This document shows positions 18,360-25,645 of a stretch of 64,000 bases of DNA, one piece after another (position 1 is the stretch's first letter; the number at the start of each line of letters is the position of its first letter). The notes below the pieces were generated by a model. The model worked only from the letters and a program-made list of their open reading frames with translations. It was not told where the DNA came from and did no database searches. This DNA comes from DATGZH01 sp035297265 (lineage in GTDB: Bacteria; Actinomycetota; Acidimicrobiia; Acidimicrobiales; RAAP-2), in NCBI GenBank assembly GCA_035297265.1, contig DATGZH010000003.1, positions 1 to 64,000 on the forward strand. Direction: 5' to 3'. A program made the translations under genes and the position numbers.

Positions 18360-19276
18360 TTCGGCGGGAGCTTCACCACCACCGTGTTCGAAACCTTGTC
18401 GTGCAGCGTCTGGTTCCTCGAGTCCCAGATCGGGAAGAGCATGTCGATGACCCATGGGATGAAGAACAAGATGGCCAACAGGTACTCGAAGAAGCCCCGC
18501 CAGATGCCCCGGCCGTAGCCGATGGGCTCGCCGGTGTTGGCGTCGAAGGCCCGCACCCGGACGGCCATCATGCCGACCGTCTGGCCCCGCTGGCTCCCGC
18601 AGAGGAGGCCACCGTAGAGGATGACGAGGACCGCTTGGAGCAGCGGGCCGACGATCGAGAAGTGGTAGTAGGTGGTCACGTGGGTGTTCGTGTTCGTGAT
18701 GTGGAAGTGGATGCGTCCGAACGAGGCGTTGTTGAAGATGCGGTTGAGGACGATCCCGACCACGACGAAGATCAACCAGTCGATGATCCACCCGCCGAGC
18801 CGGCTCCCGTAAGGGGCGAGCGGGGGCGGCCCGGCCTGGGCGTAGTTCGGGGCCGGGGGCGCGAAGGGCGACTGGTAGCCGGGGGGGCCGTAGCCCGGCG
18901 GCGAGTACCCCGACGGCCCGTAGCCGGACGGGTCGTAGGGACCCGGGGCCGGGCCCGGGCCGTACGCCGGGCTGGCCGAGGGGGGCGGGTAGCCGGGGGG
19001 ACCAGCGGGCGGCGGGTAGCCCGGCGGACCCGAGGGGGGCGGATAGCCGGGGGGGCCGGCCGGTGGCGGATAGGCGGGGGGCGGGGCGTCGGACGGTCCC
19101 GGCGCGGGCGCCGGACCCGGGTAGGCGGGGGGGCCACCGGCGCCTGGGCCGGGCGCCGGGCCCGGGTACGACGGCGGCCCGGTCGCGCCGACGGCCGGAC
19201 CCTCGGGGGCGAACGGCGGCGGCGTCTGGCCGTGGTCGTCCGACCCGCCCACGTCGTCCTGTGGACCGTTGCTCAT
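18344..19276 (-). CDS. RDD-family membrane protein with a repetitive Pro/Gly/Tyr head
   Basis: 310 residues. The first 150 are disordered and dominated by Pro, Gly and Tyr, with three near-identical copies of GPPGYPPP in tandem. The C-terminal half is an RDD domain (YGSRLGGWIIDWLIFVVVG, GQTVGMMAVRVRAFDANTGEPIGYGR, and the NQTLHDKVSNTVVV ending), with three or four membrane spans. RDD proteins are small integral membrane proteins of mostly unknown function, some implicated in Na+ transport. The ATG has AGGAGG five bases upstream. The stop codon lies within a strong hairpin. Confidence 0.9.
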   Translation of the reverse strand: MSNGPQDDVGGSDDHGQTPPPFAPEGPAVGATGPPSYPGPAPGPGAGGPPAYPGPAPAPGPSDAPPPAYPPPAGPPGYPPPSGPPGYPPPAGPPGYPPPSASPAYGPGPAPGPYDPSGYGPSGYSPPGYGPPGYQSPFAPPAPNYAQAGPPPLAPYGSRLGGWIIDWLIFVVVGIVLNRIFNNASFGRIHFHITNTNTHVTTYYHFSIVGPLLQAVLVILYGGLLCGSQRGQTVGMMAVRVRAFDANTGEPIGYGRGIWRGFFEYLLAILFFIPWVIDMLFPIWDSRNQTLHDKVSNTVVVKLPPKTLGP

Positions 19277-19299
19277 GCCCCTCCTCCTCTCTTCGGTCC

Positions 19300-19305
19300 A
19301 GCCTA
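19300..19305 (-). promoter_or_regulatory. possible -10 box of the RDD gene
   Basis: TAGGCT lies 23 bases before ATG 19276, giving a short leader that holds AGGAGG. Confidence 0.4.
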
Positions 19306-19346
19306 CGAGGGCCCGACCGCGTCCGCTGGGATCTCGCGCGCCGCCG

Positions 19347-20057
19347 TCAAGAGCGCAAGGCGCGCAGGTCGAGGAACATCGGGAAGCGATGCCACCTGTC
19401 GTCTTCCCCGGGCTCGGTCACCTCACGCAGCAGCTCGAGGAGGAAGCCCGCCTCGAGGAGCACCGTGCAGAAGTCGGCGAGCGACCGGTGGAGGCTGTGG
19501 AACGTCATGGCGAGCCCGTTCTTGTCGATGTGCTCGGCCGTGCGCCGGCGTTCGAAGTAGGACTCGGTGAGGACGAAGGGCGGGAGACCGTCGTCGACCG
19601 AGGCGAAGTGCCCGGCCGAGTTGACCGGATGCACGATGGCCGCGACGAGACGCCCGCCCGGTGCGAGCACTCGGGCCACCTCGGCCACCGCCCGCTCGAG
19701 GTCGTCGACGTCGTGGAGGGACATGAAGGCCACCGCGCAGTCCGCCGCCCCGTCGGCGAGCGGGAGCGCAGCGGCGTCACCGACCACCTGCGCGGCGCGG
19801 TCACCTTCGTGCGAGGCGGCCGCCGCGACCAGCCGGGGGGAGCCGTCGACGGCGAGCACCCGGTGCCCCAGCGCCAGCAGGTCCCGGCTGACCCGGCCCT
19901 CCCCGGACCCCACGTCGAGGGTGAGGCGCCCAGGTGCCGGGAGGATCGGCAGGAAGGCGGCCCGGTGGAAGCGCCAGTAGCTGTCGTGTCCCGGGGTCCG
20001 GGCCCAGGCGATCCACTGCTCGGCGTGGTCGTCCCACGCCTCGCGAAGCGACGGCAC
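19347..20057 (-). CDS. SAM-dependent methyltransferase
   Basis: 236-residue class I methyltransferase with motif I LDVGSGEGRVSRDLL near residue 47, an acidic loop (VLAVDGSPRL), the post-motif DCAVAFMSLHDVDDLERAVAE and VLAPGGRLVAAIVHPVN. This matches the Methyltransf_11 group; the substrate is unknown. It starts at GTG 20057 with GAGGAGGGG upstream, 20 bases after the bpa stop, so it is probably the second or third gene of the phosphodiesterase-bpa operon. Confidence 0.88.
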   Translation of the reverse strand: MPSLREAWDDHAEQWIAWARTPGHDSYWRFHRAAFLPILPAPGRLTLDVGSGEGRVSRDLLALGHRVLAVDGSPRLVAAAASHEGDRAAQVVGDAAALPLADGAADCAVAFMSLHDVDDLERAVAEVARVLAPGGRLVAAIVHPVNSAGHFASVDDGLPPFVLTESYFERRRTAEHIDKNGLAMTFHSLHRSLADFCTVLLEAGFLLELLREVTEPGEDDRWHRFPMFLDLRALRS

Positions 20058-20077
20058 GGCCCCTCCTCGATGCAGAT

Positions 20078-20578
20078 TCAGAGGTAGGTGCCGGGCCGCT
20101 CGGGCAGCTCGCCCTGTCCGGGCGGCAACCCCCGTTGGCGCATCTCCTGGAGCTGGGCCCGGGCGGCCATCTGTTGGGCCATGAGCGAGGCCTGGATCCC
20201 GTGGAAGAGGCCCTCGAGCCAGCCGACGAGCTGGGCCTGGGCCACCCGCAGCTCGGCCTCCGACGGCGTGCCTTCGTCGAAGGGCAGGGTGAGCCGGTCG
20301 AGCTCGGCCGCCAGGTCGGGTGAGAGCGTCGACGCGAGCTCTTGGACCGACTGCTCGTAGATCTCGCGCATGCGCACCCGGCTCGCCTCGTCGAGGGGCG
20401 CCGAGCGCACCTCGTCGAGGAGCTGCTTGACCATCGTGCCGATGCGCATCACCTTGGCCGGCTGCTCGACGGACTCGGTCAGCGGCGCCGAGCCGTCGGT
20501 CGCCGGGGTGACGTCGGCCGGGAGCACGGTCACGACATCGTCGTCCGGCGGGGGCGCGGGGTCGTCAGCGGGCGTCAC
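20078..20578 (-). CDS. bpa: bacterial proteasome activator
   Basis: 166 residues matching the DUF2587/Bpa family. It has the long helical core (IGTMVKQLLDEVRSAPLDEASRVRMREIYEQ, LSPDLAAELDRLTLPF, QAQLVGWLEGLFHGIQASLM) and, crucially, a C-terminal GTYL. The family's Mycobacterium member ends GQYL, an HbYX-like tail that docks into the 20S core and opens its gate without ATP. The acidic N-terminal 40 residues are disordered. It implies that this organism has a proteasome core elsewhere. The start is GTG 20578; CATGCT lies 6 bases upstream. Lies 28 bases after the phosphodiesterase stop. Confidence 0.9.
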   Translation of the reverse strand: MTPADDPAPPPDDDVVTVLPADVTPATDGSAPLTESVEQPAKVMRIGTMVKQLLDEVRSAPLDEASRVRMREIYEQSVQELASTLSPDLAAELDRLTLPFDEGTPSEAELRVAQAQLVGWLEGLFHGIQASLMAQQMAARAQLQEMRQRGLPPGQGELPERPGTYL

Positions 20579-20606
20579 GGCGCGAGCATGCCACTTCGCT
20601 GACCGG

Positions 20607-21761
20607 TCAATCGGCGGGGGCCCACGCAGCCAGCGGGACGAGCATCTCCGCCGGGGTGAGTGAACCGTGGCGGGCGACGAGGCGGAGCTCCCCCGTGTCG
20701 GCCGGGTCGAGGAAGGCCGTCGGCTCGAAGGGGACGAGGGCCACGTCGCCGAGCCGGTCCCGCACCGCGGGCACCGGCTCGCCCCCGAGCCATCCCCGGT
20801 CGATCATCTCCTCGACGGTGAGCACCCAGGCCAGATGGCCGAAGACCGCCTCGGCCGCCGCGGCCACGTCGTCGGCCGCGCCGGGCCGGGCGTGGAGCCA
20901 GCGGAAGCGGCCCTCGCCCGAGACGAGGACGACCGACGCCATCACCTCCGGTGGGACCACCTCGACAGCTGGTCCCACGTCGACCTGGCCATGGTCGGCG
21001 GTGACGACGAGAGCGGTGCCCGCCGGCAGCACGGCGAGCACGTCGTCGACCAGCCGGTCGACGGCCCGCAGCTCGGCGTCGTAGTGCTCCCCGAGGCCCT
21101 TGGCGTGGGCCACCCGGTCCACGCCGTCGTAGTAGGCGTAGACGAAACGAGCGCCCGACCCGAGCGCCTCGCGCACACCGAGCGCCACGCCCGAGGCCGT
21201 GTGCCAGCCGCGGAGCACCGTGCCGCCGAGGTGGGCCACCGTGAAGCCGGTGGTCGCGTACTCGGCCCGGGTGACGACGGGCACGCCGGCGCCGTCGGCC
21301 ACCGGCGCCCCCGGGAAGGCCGGGTAGGGCTGGAAGGTGGCAGGGCGGAGGCGCTGGCGGGCGTCGGCGCCGTCGAGGCGCCAGTGGAGCACGTTCAGGA
21401 TCTGGCCGTCGACGGCCACGCGGTAACCCACCACGCCGTGCACGGCCGGCGGGAGCCCGGTCGAGAGGCTGGTGAGCGCGGTGGCCGTGGTCGACGGGGC
21501 GACCGAGGTGAGCGGGGGCCCGCTCGCCGCGGCGATCGTGGGCGCGAGGTGCGGCCGCCCGGCCAGCTGCTCGGCCCCGAGGCCGTCGAGGAGGAGAAGG
21601 ACGACGGCCCGGGCTCCGGCCAGCGCGGCCGGCAGCCAGGCCGGGGCCGGCCCGGGGGACGGCTGCAGCTGGGCTACGAGGGCGGGGACCAGGTTGACGA
21701 GGCAGGGCCCGTCGAAGTCGGGTAGGACGGGATCGGGACGCACGGACGGCGTGGTCGTCAT
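20607..21761 (-). CDS. alkaline-phosphatase-superfamily phosphodiesterase (nucleotide pyrophosphatase-like)
   Basis: 384 residues with the type I phosphodiesterase/nucleotide pyrophosphatase fold. It has the metal-binding LLLDGLGAEQL (about residue 57), the nucleophile region VAPSTTATALTSLSTG (Thr near 91), YYDGVDRVAH, VTADHGQVDVG and a final histidine in LVARHGSLTPAEM. No signal peptide is seen, so a cytoplasmic enzyme is likely. The substrate is unknown. The ATG follows TAGGGT by 9 bases. It diverges from the Rrf2 gene and leads the operon with bpa. Confidence 0.88.
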   Translation of the reverse strand: MTTTPSVRPDPVLPDFDGPCLVNLVPALVAQLQPSPGPAPAWLPAALAGARAVVLLLLDGLGAEQLAGRPHLAPTIAAASGPPLTSVAPSTTATALTSLSTGLPPAVHGVVGYRVAVDGQILNVLHWRLDGADARQRLRPATFQPYPAFPGAPVADGAGVPVVTRAEYATTGFTVAHLGGTVLRGWHTASGVALGVREALGSGARFVYAYYDGVDRVAHAKGLGEHYDAELRAVDRLVDDVLAVLPAGTALVVTADHGQVDVGPAVEVVPPEVMASVVLVSGEGRFRWLHARPGAADDVAAAAEAVFGHLAWVLTVEEMIDRGWLGGEPVPAVRDRLGDVALVPFEPTAFLDPADTGELRLVARHGSLTPAEMLVPLAAWAPAD

Positions 21762-21770
21762 GGCGCCCTC

Positions 21771-21776
21771 ACCCTA
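21771..21776 (-). promoter_or_regulatory. leaderless-type -10 box of the phosphodiesterase gene
   Basis: TAGGGT ends 9 bases before ATG 21761. Confidence 0.55.
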
Positions 21777-21822
21777 CGGCTTCGCCCCGGGGCGAATCGG
21801 CGGCCGCCCGACCCCCTGGGAG

Positions 21823-21828
21823 TAGCAT
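21823..21828 (+). promoter_or_regulatory. leaderless-type -10 box of the Rrf2 gene
   Basis: TAGCAT ends 9 bases before ATG 21838; the 46 bases between this and the divergent phosphodiesterase box could hold an autoregulatory operator. Confidence 0.55.
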
Positions 21829-21837
21829 TCGACCAGG

Positions 21838-22320
21838 ATGAAGGTCTCCACCCGGGGTGACTACGCCAGTCGCGCCCTTCTCTCGCTCGCCCTGCACGAG
21901 GCCCAGACCACGCCGACCTCGGTGCGCGACATCGCCGAGCGCACCGCCCTCCCCCAGCCCTACCTGGAGCAGATCCTCCTCGCCTTGAAGGGGGCGGGCA
22001 TCGTCCGTTCGAAGCGGGGCGTGGGCGGCGGCTACGTGCTCGCCCGAGACCCCGAGGAGATCACGCTGGCCGAGATCGTCTCGGCGGTGGACGGCCCCAT
22101 CACCGCCGGCGACTTCGGCGAGCCCCACACCGGCGGGGCCTGCGACCACGAGGGGCAGTGCGTGCTCCTTGCGGTGTGGGCCGAGGTGGGCGCGGTGATG
22201 CGGGCCCAACTGCAGAGCTTCACCCTCGCCGACATGGTGACCCGGGCCCGCGGCGGCGCGCCCGTCGAGCGGGTCACCGAGGAGGTGATGGCGGCGGCGT
22301 CCGGTTCCAGGACGCGATAA
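21838..22320 (+). CDS. Rrf2-family transcriptional regulator
   Basis: 160-residue winged-helix regulator (MKVSTRGDYASRALLSLAL start, recognition helix near SVRDIAERTALPQPYLEQIL, wing KRGVGGGYVLAR). Family members sense iron-sulphur status, nitric oxide or redox. The cluster loop has two cysteines, CDHEGQC. Aligned with IscR (C-x5-C-x5-C followed by LTHALW), the second and third cysteines are kept but the first is replaced; a histidine lies close by (EPHTGG). No isc or suf genes are adjacent. ATG 21838 follows TAGCAT by 9 bases. The 3' end overlaps the convergent phosphatase gene by 47 bases. Confidence 0.88.
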   Translation: MKVSTRGDYASRALLSLALHEAQTTPTSVRDIAERTALPQPYLEQILLALKGAGIVRSKRGVGGGYVLARDPEEITLAEIVSAVDGPITAGDFGEPHTGGACDHEGQCVLLAVWAEVGAVMRAQLQSFTLADMVTRARGGAPVERVTEEVMAAASGSRTR

Positions 22321-22870
22321 CCGCCACCTCGCGCTCCCAACCGAGGACCGAGAACGACCCGGCTTCGAGGGCCAAGCAGCGCCCCCCGATCGGGGGCAGG
22401 CCGATCCAGCGGGCGGCGAGCACCCGCAGCAGGTGCCCGTGGGCGAAGCAGAGGGTGTCGCCTGGCGTGGCGAGGGCCAGCTCGATCACCCGGTCGGCCC
22501 GCCGCCCCACCTCGGCCGCCCGCTCCCCACCCGGCGCGCCGTCGGCGAAGAGGGTCCACCCGGGCCGCTCGGCCCGAATCTCCTCGGTCGTCCGGCCCTC
22601 GTAGTCCCCGTAGTCCCACTCGACCAGGTCCTCGTCGACGACGGCGTCGGGGAAGCCGGCCAGCCGGGCGGTCTCGTGGGCCCGACGCCGGGGGCTCGTG
22701 AGCACGAGGGCGAAGGGCTCGTCGCACAGCACGGCGCCCAGGGCCTCGGCGGCCGCCCGGCCCGCCGGCTCGAGCTCGGGGTCGCTGTGGCTGGTGTGGC
22801 GGCCGGTCCGGCTCCACTCGGTCGTGCCGTGGCGCACGACGACCAGGCGACCGGCGGTAGGACCTCCCAT
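22274..22870 (-). CDS. histidine phosphatase (phosphoglycerate mutase-like)
   Basis: 198 residues with the phosphohistidine motif VVVRHGTTEWSRTG near residue 12, the SPRRRAHETARLAG segment, catalytic EWDYGDYEGRT and the second histidine in CFAHGHLLRVLA. Such proteins dephosphorylate sugar phosphates, cobalamin or nucleotide intermediates; the acid-box WDYGDYEGRTTEEI resembles SixA/GpmB types. The exact substrate cannot be given. The last 47 bases are antisense to the end of the Rrf2 gene. Confidence 0.87.
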   Translation of the reverse strand: MGGPTAGRLVVVRHGTTEWSRTGRHTSHSDPELEPAGRAAAEALGAVLCDEPFALVLTSPRRRAHETARLAGFPDAVVDEDLVEWDYGDYEGRTTEEIRAERPGWTLFADGAPGGERAAEVGRRADRVIELALATPGDTLCFAHGHLLRVLAARWIGLPPIGGRCLALEAGSFSVLGWEREVAVIASWNRTPPPSPPR

Positions 22871-23266
22871 CGGGCCAGGTCAACACCCCCGGCGGGCCCG
22901 GGGCAAGTCCGGGCCGCCCGAGGCGATGTCACACCATCTCGCTACGGTGCCGTCGGCCGGGCCCTGCCCGGGCCCCGCCGAGGCTCGGCCGCCATCCCGC
23001 CAGGGGGCGGGCCACGTAGATCTGGAGGAGCGTGCCATGTCCCACCCGGCCCACGAACCAGCCAGCGGAATCTCCGGGCCTCGGCCGTTGTTGACGTCAG
23101 TGGAGCGTCAAATGACCTTCGCCGGGGCCCGAGAACAGCCCGGTGGGCGGCGCCCCCGGGGCCAGCCTTGCGCACCCCGCTGGAGGTTGGAAGAGAACCG
23201 GGGGTCATTGGCGTTCTCAACAGTAGGAACCAAGACCGAGGACACGAGGGAGCGACAGACAGCGAC
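22871..23266 (+). promoter_or_regulatory. 396-base leader of the sigma factor gene
   Basis: The longest non-coding stretch of the window. It holds a TACGGT box (22943-22948), a GGAGGA ribosome-binding site with an 85-codon frame at 23037, and an inverted repeat TTGACG-N9-CGTCAA at 23091-23111. I see no tRNA or known riboswitch core. It probably carries the regulation of the sigma factor. Confidence 0.5.
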
Positions 23267-23294
23267 ATGGCTCAAGTGGGAACGATGGCAGTGA
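23037..23294 (+). CDS. possible leader ORF upstream of the sigma factor gene
   Basis: An 85-codon frame starts at ATG 23037 with a strong GGAGGA ribosome-binding site 7 bases upstream and ends at TGA 23292-23294, overlapping the sigma factor start out of frame. The predicted product (MSHPAHEPASGISG...) resembles no family, and codon third positions drift from GC-rich to mixed toward the end, which argues against a conserved protein. It could be a regulatory leader peptide or a chance frame. A TACGGT box lies at 22943-22948. Confidence 0.3.
   Translation: MSHPAHEPASGISGPRPLLTSVERQMTFAGAREQPGGRRPRGQPCAPRWRLEENRGSLAFSTVGTKTEDTRERQTATWLKWERWQ
23091..23111. repeat. inverted repeat in the sigma factor leader
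   Basis: TTGACG and CGTCAA form a perfect 6-base inverted repeat with a 9-base spacer; the left arm also starts the palindrome TGACGTCA. It could be an operator or an RNA hairpin. Confidence 0.45.
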
Positions 23295-24130
23295 AGCGGA
23301 GCCCGACGGGTACGACGGACAGCCTTGGGCTGTTCCTGCGCGACCTCGACCACTACCCGATGCCGGACTACGACGAGCAGGTCGAGTTGGCCAAGCGGGT
23401 GCAGGCCGGTGACGAGGAGGCCCGTAACCAGATGGTGGCGGCCAACATGCGCCTCGTCGTGCACTGGGCCCGCCGCTACCAGGACCGCGGGGTGGACCTC
23501 GGCGACCTCGTCCAGGAGGGGACCTTCGGGCTGCTCCGTGCGGTCGAGAAGTTCGACTGGGAGCGGGGCTTCCGCTTCTCCACCTACGCCACGTGGTGGA
23601 TCCGCCAGGCCCTCCAGCGGGCCGTCCAGCAGCACGGCCGGACCATCCGTATCCCCCTCGAGGTGGGCGAGCGCCTGCAGCGCCTCGACGCGGCCACCGC
23701 CGAGTTGGCCAGCCAGCTCGGCCGGCCCCCGACCGAGGACGAGATCACCGAGGCCACCGGCATCTCCCCCGATGAGCGGGCCGTGCTCGAAGGGGCCGCC
23801 CGGGTGGCGGCCAGCCTCGACCAGCCGGCCACGCTCGACTCGAGCACCTCGCTTGGCGAGCTCGTGGCGCCGGCCCAGGACACCGGTCAGGACGACGTCG
23901 ACCAGCAGCTCGTGCTCGACAAGGTGCGCGACGCGGTGGACCGGCTGCCCGAGCTCCAGCGCGACGTGCTGCGGCTGCGCTTCGGCTTCGGCGGCGACGC
24001 CCCGGCCTCCCTGCAGACGACGGCCGAGCGGCTCGGCGTCGGCGTACGGCGCATCCGCCGGGCCGAGGAGGAGGGGCTGGCCGCGCTGTTGGCCGACCGC
24101 GACGTCCTCGGCGCGCACGAGGCCGCCTGA
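23267..24130 (+). CDS. RNA polymerase sigma-70 family factor (group 2-like)
   Basis: 287 residues from ATG 23267 (or 281 from ATG 23285). Region 1.2 (DSLGLFLRDLDHYPMPDYDEQVELAKRVQAGD), region 2 (NMRLVVHWARRYQDRGVDLGDLVQEGTFGLLRAVEKFDW...FSTYATWWIRQALQRAV), region 3 and region 4 (LPELQRDVLRLRFGF...TAERLGVGVRRIRRAEEEGL) are all present, and the acidic region 1.1 of primary sigma factors is absent. Regions 2.3-2.4 are near the housekeeping consensus, so it probably recognises similar promoters, as principal-like HrdB-relatives do. It lies behind a 396-base leader. It is convergent with rluD. Confidence 0.93.
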   Translation: MAQVGTMAVKRSPTGTTDSLGLFLRDLDHYPMPDYDEQVELAKRVQAGDEEARNQMVAANMRLVVHWARRYQDRGVDLGDLVQEGTFGLLRAVEKFDWERGFRFSTYATWWIRQALQRAVQQHGRTIRIPLEVGERLQRLDAATAELASQLGRPPTEDEITEATGISPDERAVLEGAARVAASLDQPATLDSSTSLGELVAPAQDTGQDDVDQQLVLDKVRDAVDRLPELQRDVLRLRFGFGGDAPASLQTTAERLGVGVRRIRRAEEEGLAALLADRDVLGAHEAA

Positions 24131-24138
24131 GGCCGAGC

Positions 24139-25062
24139 TCAACCCCCGCCCGGCACCAGCGCGGCGAGGTCCTCCGGGAGCGGTGACTCGAAGCCGACCG
24201 GCCGACCGTCGGCCGGGTGCGCGAACGAGAGCTCCGTCGAGTGCAAGAAGAGCCGCCCCTCGGCGAGGCGCCCGTCCGGCCGGCCGTAGAGGTCGTCGCC
24301 CACCACCGGATGGCCGATGGCCGAGAGGTGCACCCGGATCTGGTGGGTGCGCCCCGTCTCGAGCTCGAGTGACAGCAGACTGACCGGCGGCGGTCCCTCG
24401 TCGCGGCCGAGCACCCGGTAGGCCGTCCGGGCCTCGCGCCCGCCGGCCACCACCGCCATCTTCGTCGGCTGCCGGGTCGAACGACCGAGGGGCGCGTCGA
24501 CCACACCCCGCTCGTCGGCCACGATCCCGGCCACGAGGGCGAGGTAGCGCCGGTGCACCTGGCGCGCCGCGAGCTGCTCGGTCAGCGAGCGATAGGCCCG
24601 GGCCGAGCGGGCCACGACGAGGAGGCCCGAGGTCCCCCGGTCGAGCCGGTGCACGATGCCCGGTCGCGCCGGGTCGCCGAGCCCTGCGGCGGGGAGCTCG
24701 CTGAGCTCGGGGTAACGGGCGAGCAGGCCGGCGACGAGGGTCCCGCGCTCGCGCCCGGCGCCGGGGTGCACCACGAGGCCCGGTGGCTTGTCCACGACGA
24801 TGACGTCCTCGTCCTCCGCCACGACCGGCACGACCACGTCGGGTTCGGCCTCGACGATCTGCTCGGCGGTCTCGGGCAGCGCCACCGAGAGCGAGGCCCC
24901 GGCCCGCAGCGGCGCGCTCCTCGTGGTGACCGGCCGACCGTCGAGTTCCACCGCGCCCCGCTCGACGAGCTCGGCCGCCGTCGCCCGCGACACGCCGGCG
25001 AGGAGCGCCACCGCCCGGTCCACCCGCACGCCGTCGAGGAGCGAGGGCACGGTCACCTCCAC
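24139..25062 (-). CDS. rluD: RluD-type 23S rRNA pseudouridine synthase
   Basis: 307 residues. An S4 RNA-binding domain (RVDRAVALLAGVSRATAAELVERGAVELDG) is followed by the RsuA/RluA catalytic domain with VVDKPPGLVVHPGAG and the catalytic aspartate in IVHRLDRGTSGLLVVA (near residue 140). The GRTHQIRVHLSAIGHPVVGDDLYG motif is also intact. The family converts uridines of 23S rRNA to pseudouridine. The GTG 25062 start follows the lspA stop by 4 bases; the lspA-rluD pairing is widespread in bacteria. Last gene of the leftward dcw-associated run. Confidence 0.93.
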   Translation of the reverse strand: MEVTVPSLLDGVRVDRAVALLAGVSRATAAELVERGAVELDGRPVTTRSAPLRAGASLSVALPETAEQIVEAEPDVVVPVVAEDEDVIVVDKPPGLVVHPGAGRERGTLVAGLLARYPELSELPAAGLGDPARPGIVHRLDRGTSGLLVVARSARAYRSLTEQLAARQVHRRYLALVAGIVADERGVVDAPLGRSTRQPTKMAVVAGGREARTAYRVLGRDEGPPPVSLLSLELETGRTHQIRVHLSAIGHPVVGDDLYGRPDGRLAEGRLFLHSTELSFAHPADGRPVGFESPLPEDLAALVPGGG

Positions 25063-25066
25063 CGGC

Positions 25067-25645
25067 TCACCCTCCGTGCTCCGGGCGACGCTCCGTCGTC
25101 TCGGCCGTCCCCGCCAGCTCCGTCGGCGGCGTCTCCTCCCCGGGGAACAGCGTGAACACCACGAGGAGGATGCCGCCCACCACGATGCAGCTGTCGGCCA
25201 CGTTGAACGTCGGCCAGTGCGTGAGGGTGATGAAGTCGACGACCGACCCGTGGTGGCCGCGGACGGCCCGGTCGGCGAGGTTGCCGACGGCCCCCCCGAG
25301 GACGAGGCCGATGGCCACGGCGGTCCGGGCCCGCCGGGCCCGCCAGGCCAGGTAGAGGAGCATGCTCACGATGACGATCGCCACGACGGCGAGGACCGGC
25401 GCCAGTCCGGTGAAGAGGCTGAAGGCGGCGCCCGAGTTGTAGCCGAGGCCGAGGCCGAGCGGGCCGAGGAGGTGACGGGGCCGTTCGAGGTGGGCCACGG
25501 CGAGTGACTTGGTCACCTGGTCCACGAGGACCACGACGGCGGCCACCGCGAGGGCGAGGAGGAGCCGGCGGGCCGGGCGGGCGGTGCCCGACGGCGACGG
25601 ACCGCTCAGCGGCGCGAGAGCCCCCCGCTCTTGCAGGCCACGCAC
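25067..25645 (-). CDS. lspA: lipoprotein signal peptidase
   Basis: Inner-membrane aspartyl protease that cleaves lipoprotein signal peptides after lipidation. It has four membrane spans (LLLALAVAAVVVLVDQV, GLAPVLAVVAIVIVSMLLYL, TAVAIGLVLGGAVGNLAD, CIVVGGILLVVFTLF) and both catalytic aspartates, in GNLADRAVRG and FNVADSCIVVG. The start is uncertain. GTG 25645 overlaps dksA by 40 bases. No ATG, GTG or TTG follows until inside the first span, but a CTG at 25609 overlaps the dksA stop as CTGA and would give a 180-residue protein. This fits the window's stop-start overlap style. Confidence 0.92.
   Translation of the reverse strand: MRGLQERGALAPLSGPSPSGTARPARRLLLALAVAAVVVLVDQVTKSLAVAHLERPRHLLGPLGLGLGYNSGAAFSLFTGLAPVLAVVAIVIVSMLLYLAWRARRARTAVAIGLVLGGAVGNLADRAVRGHHGSVVDFITLTHWPTFNVADSCIVVGGILLVVFTLFPGEETPPTELAGTAETTERRPEHGG

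Noticed and set aside
23200..23260. Possible stress-type sigma (GGAA with GTT) promoter before the sigma factor gene
   Set aside because: The GGAA and GTT elements are spaced too far apart for the usual arrangement; too weak to support.
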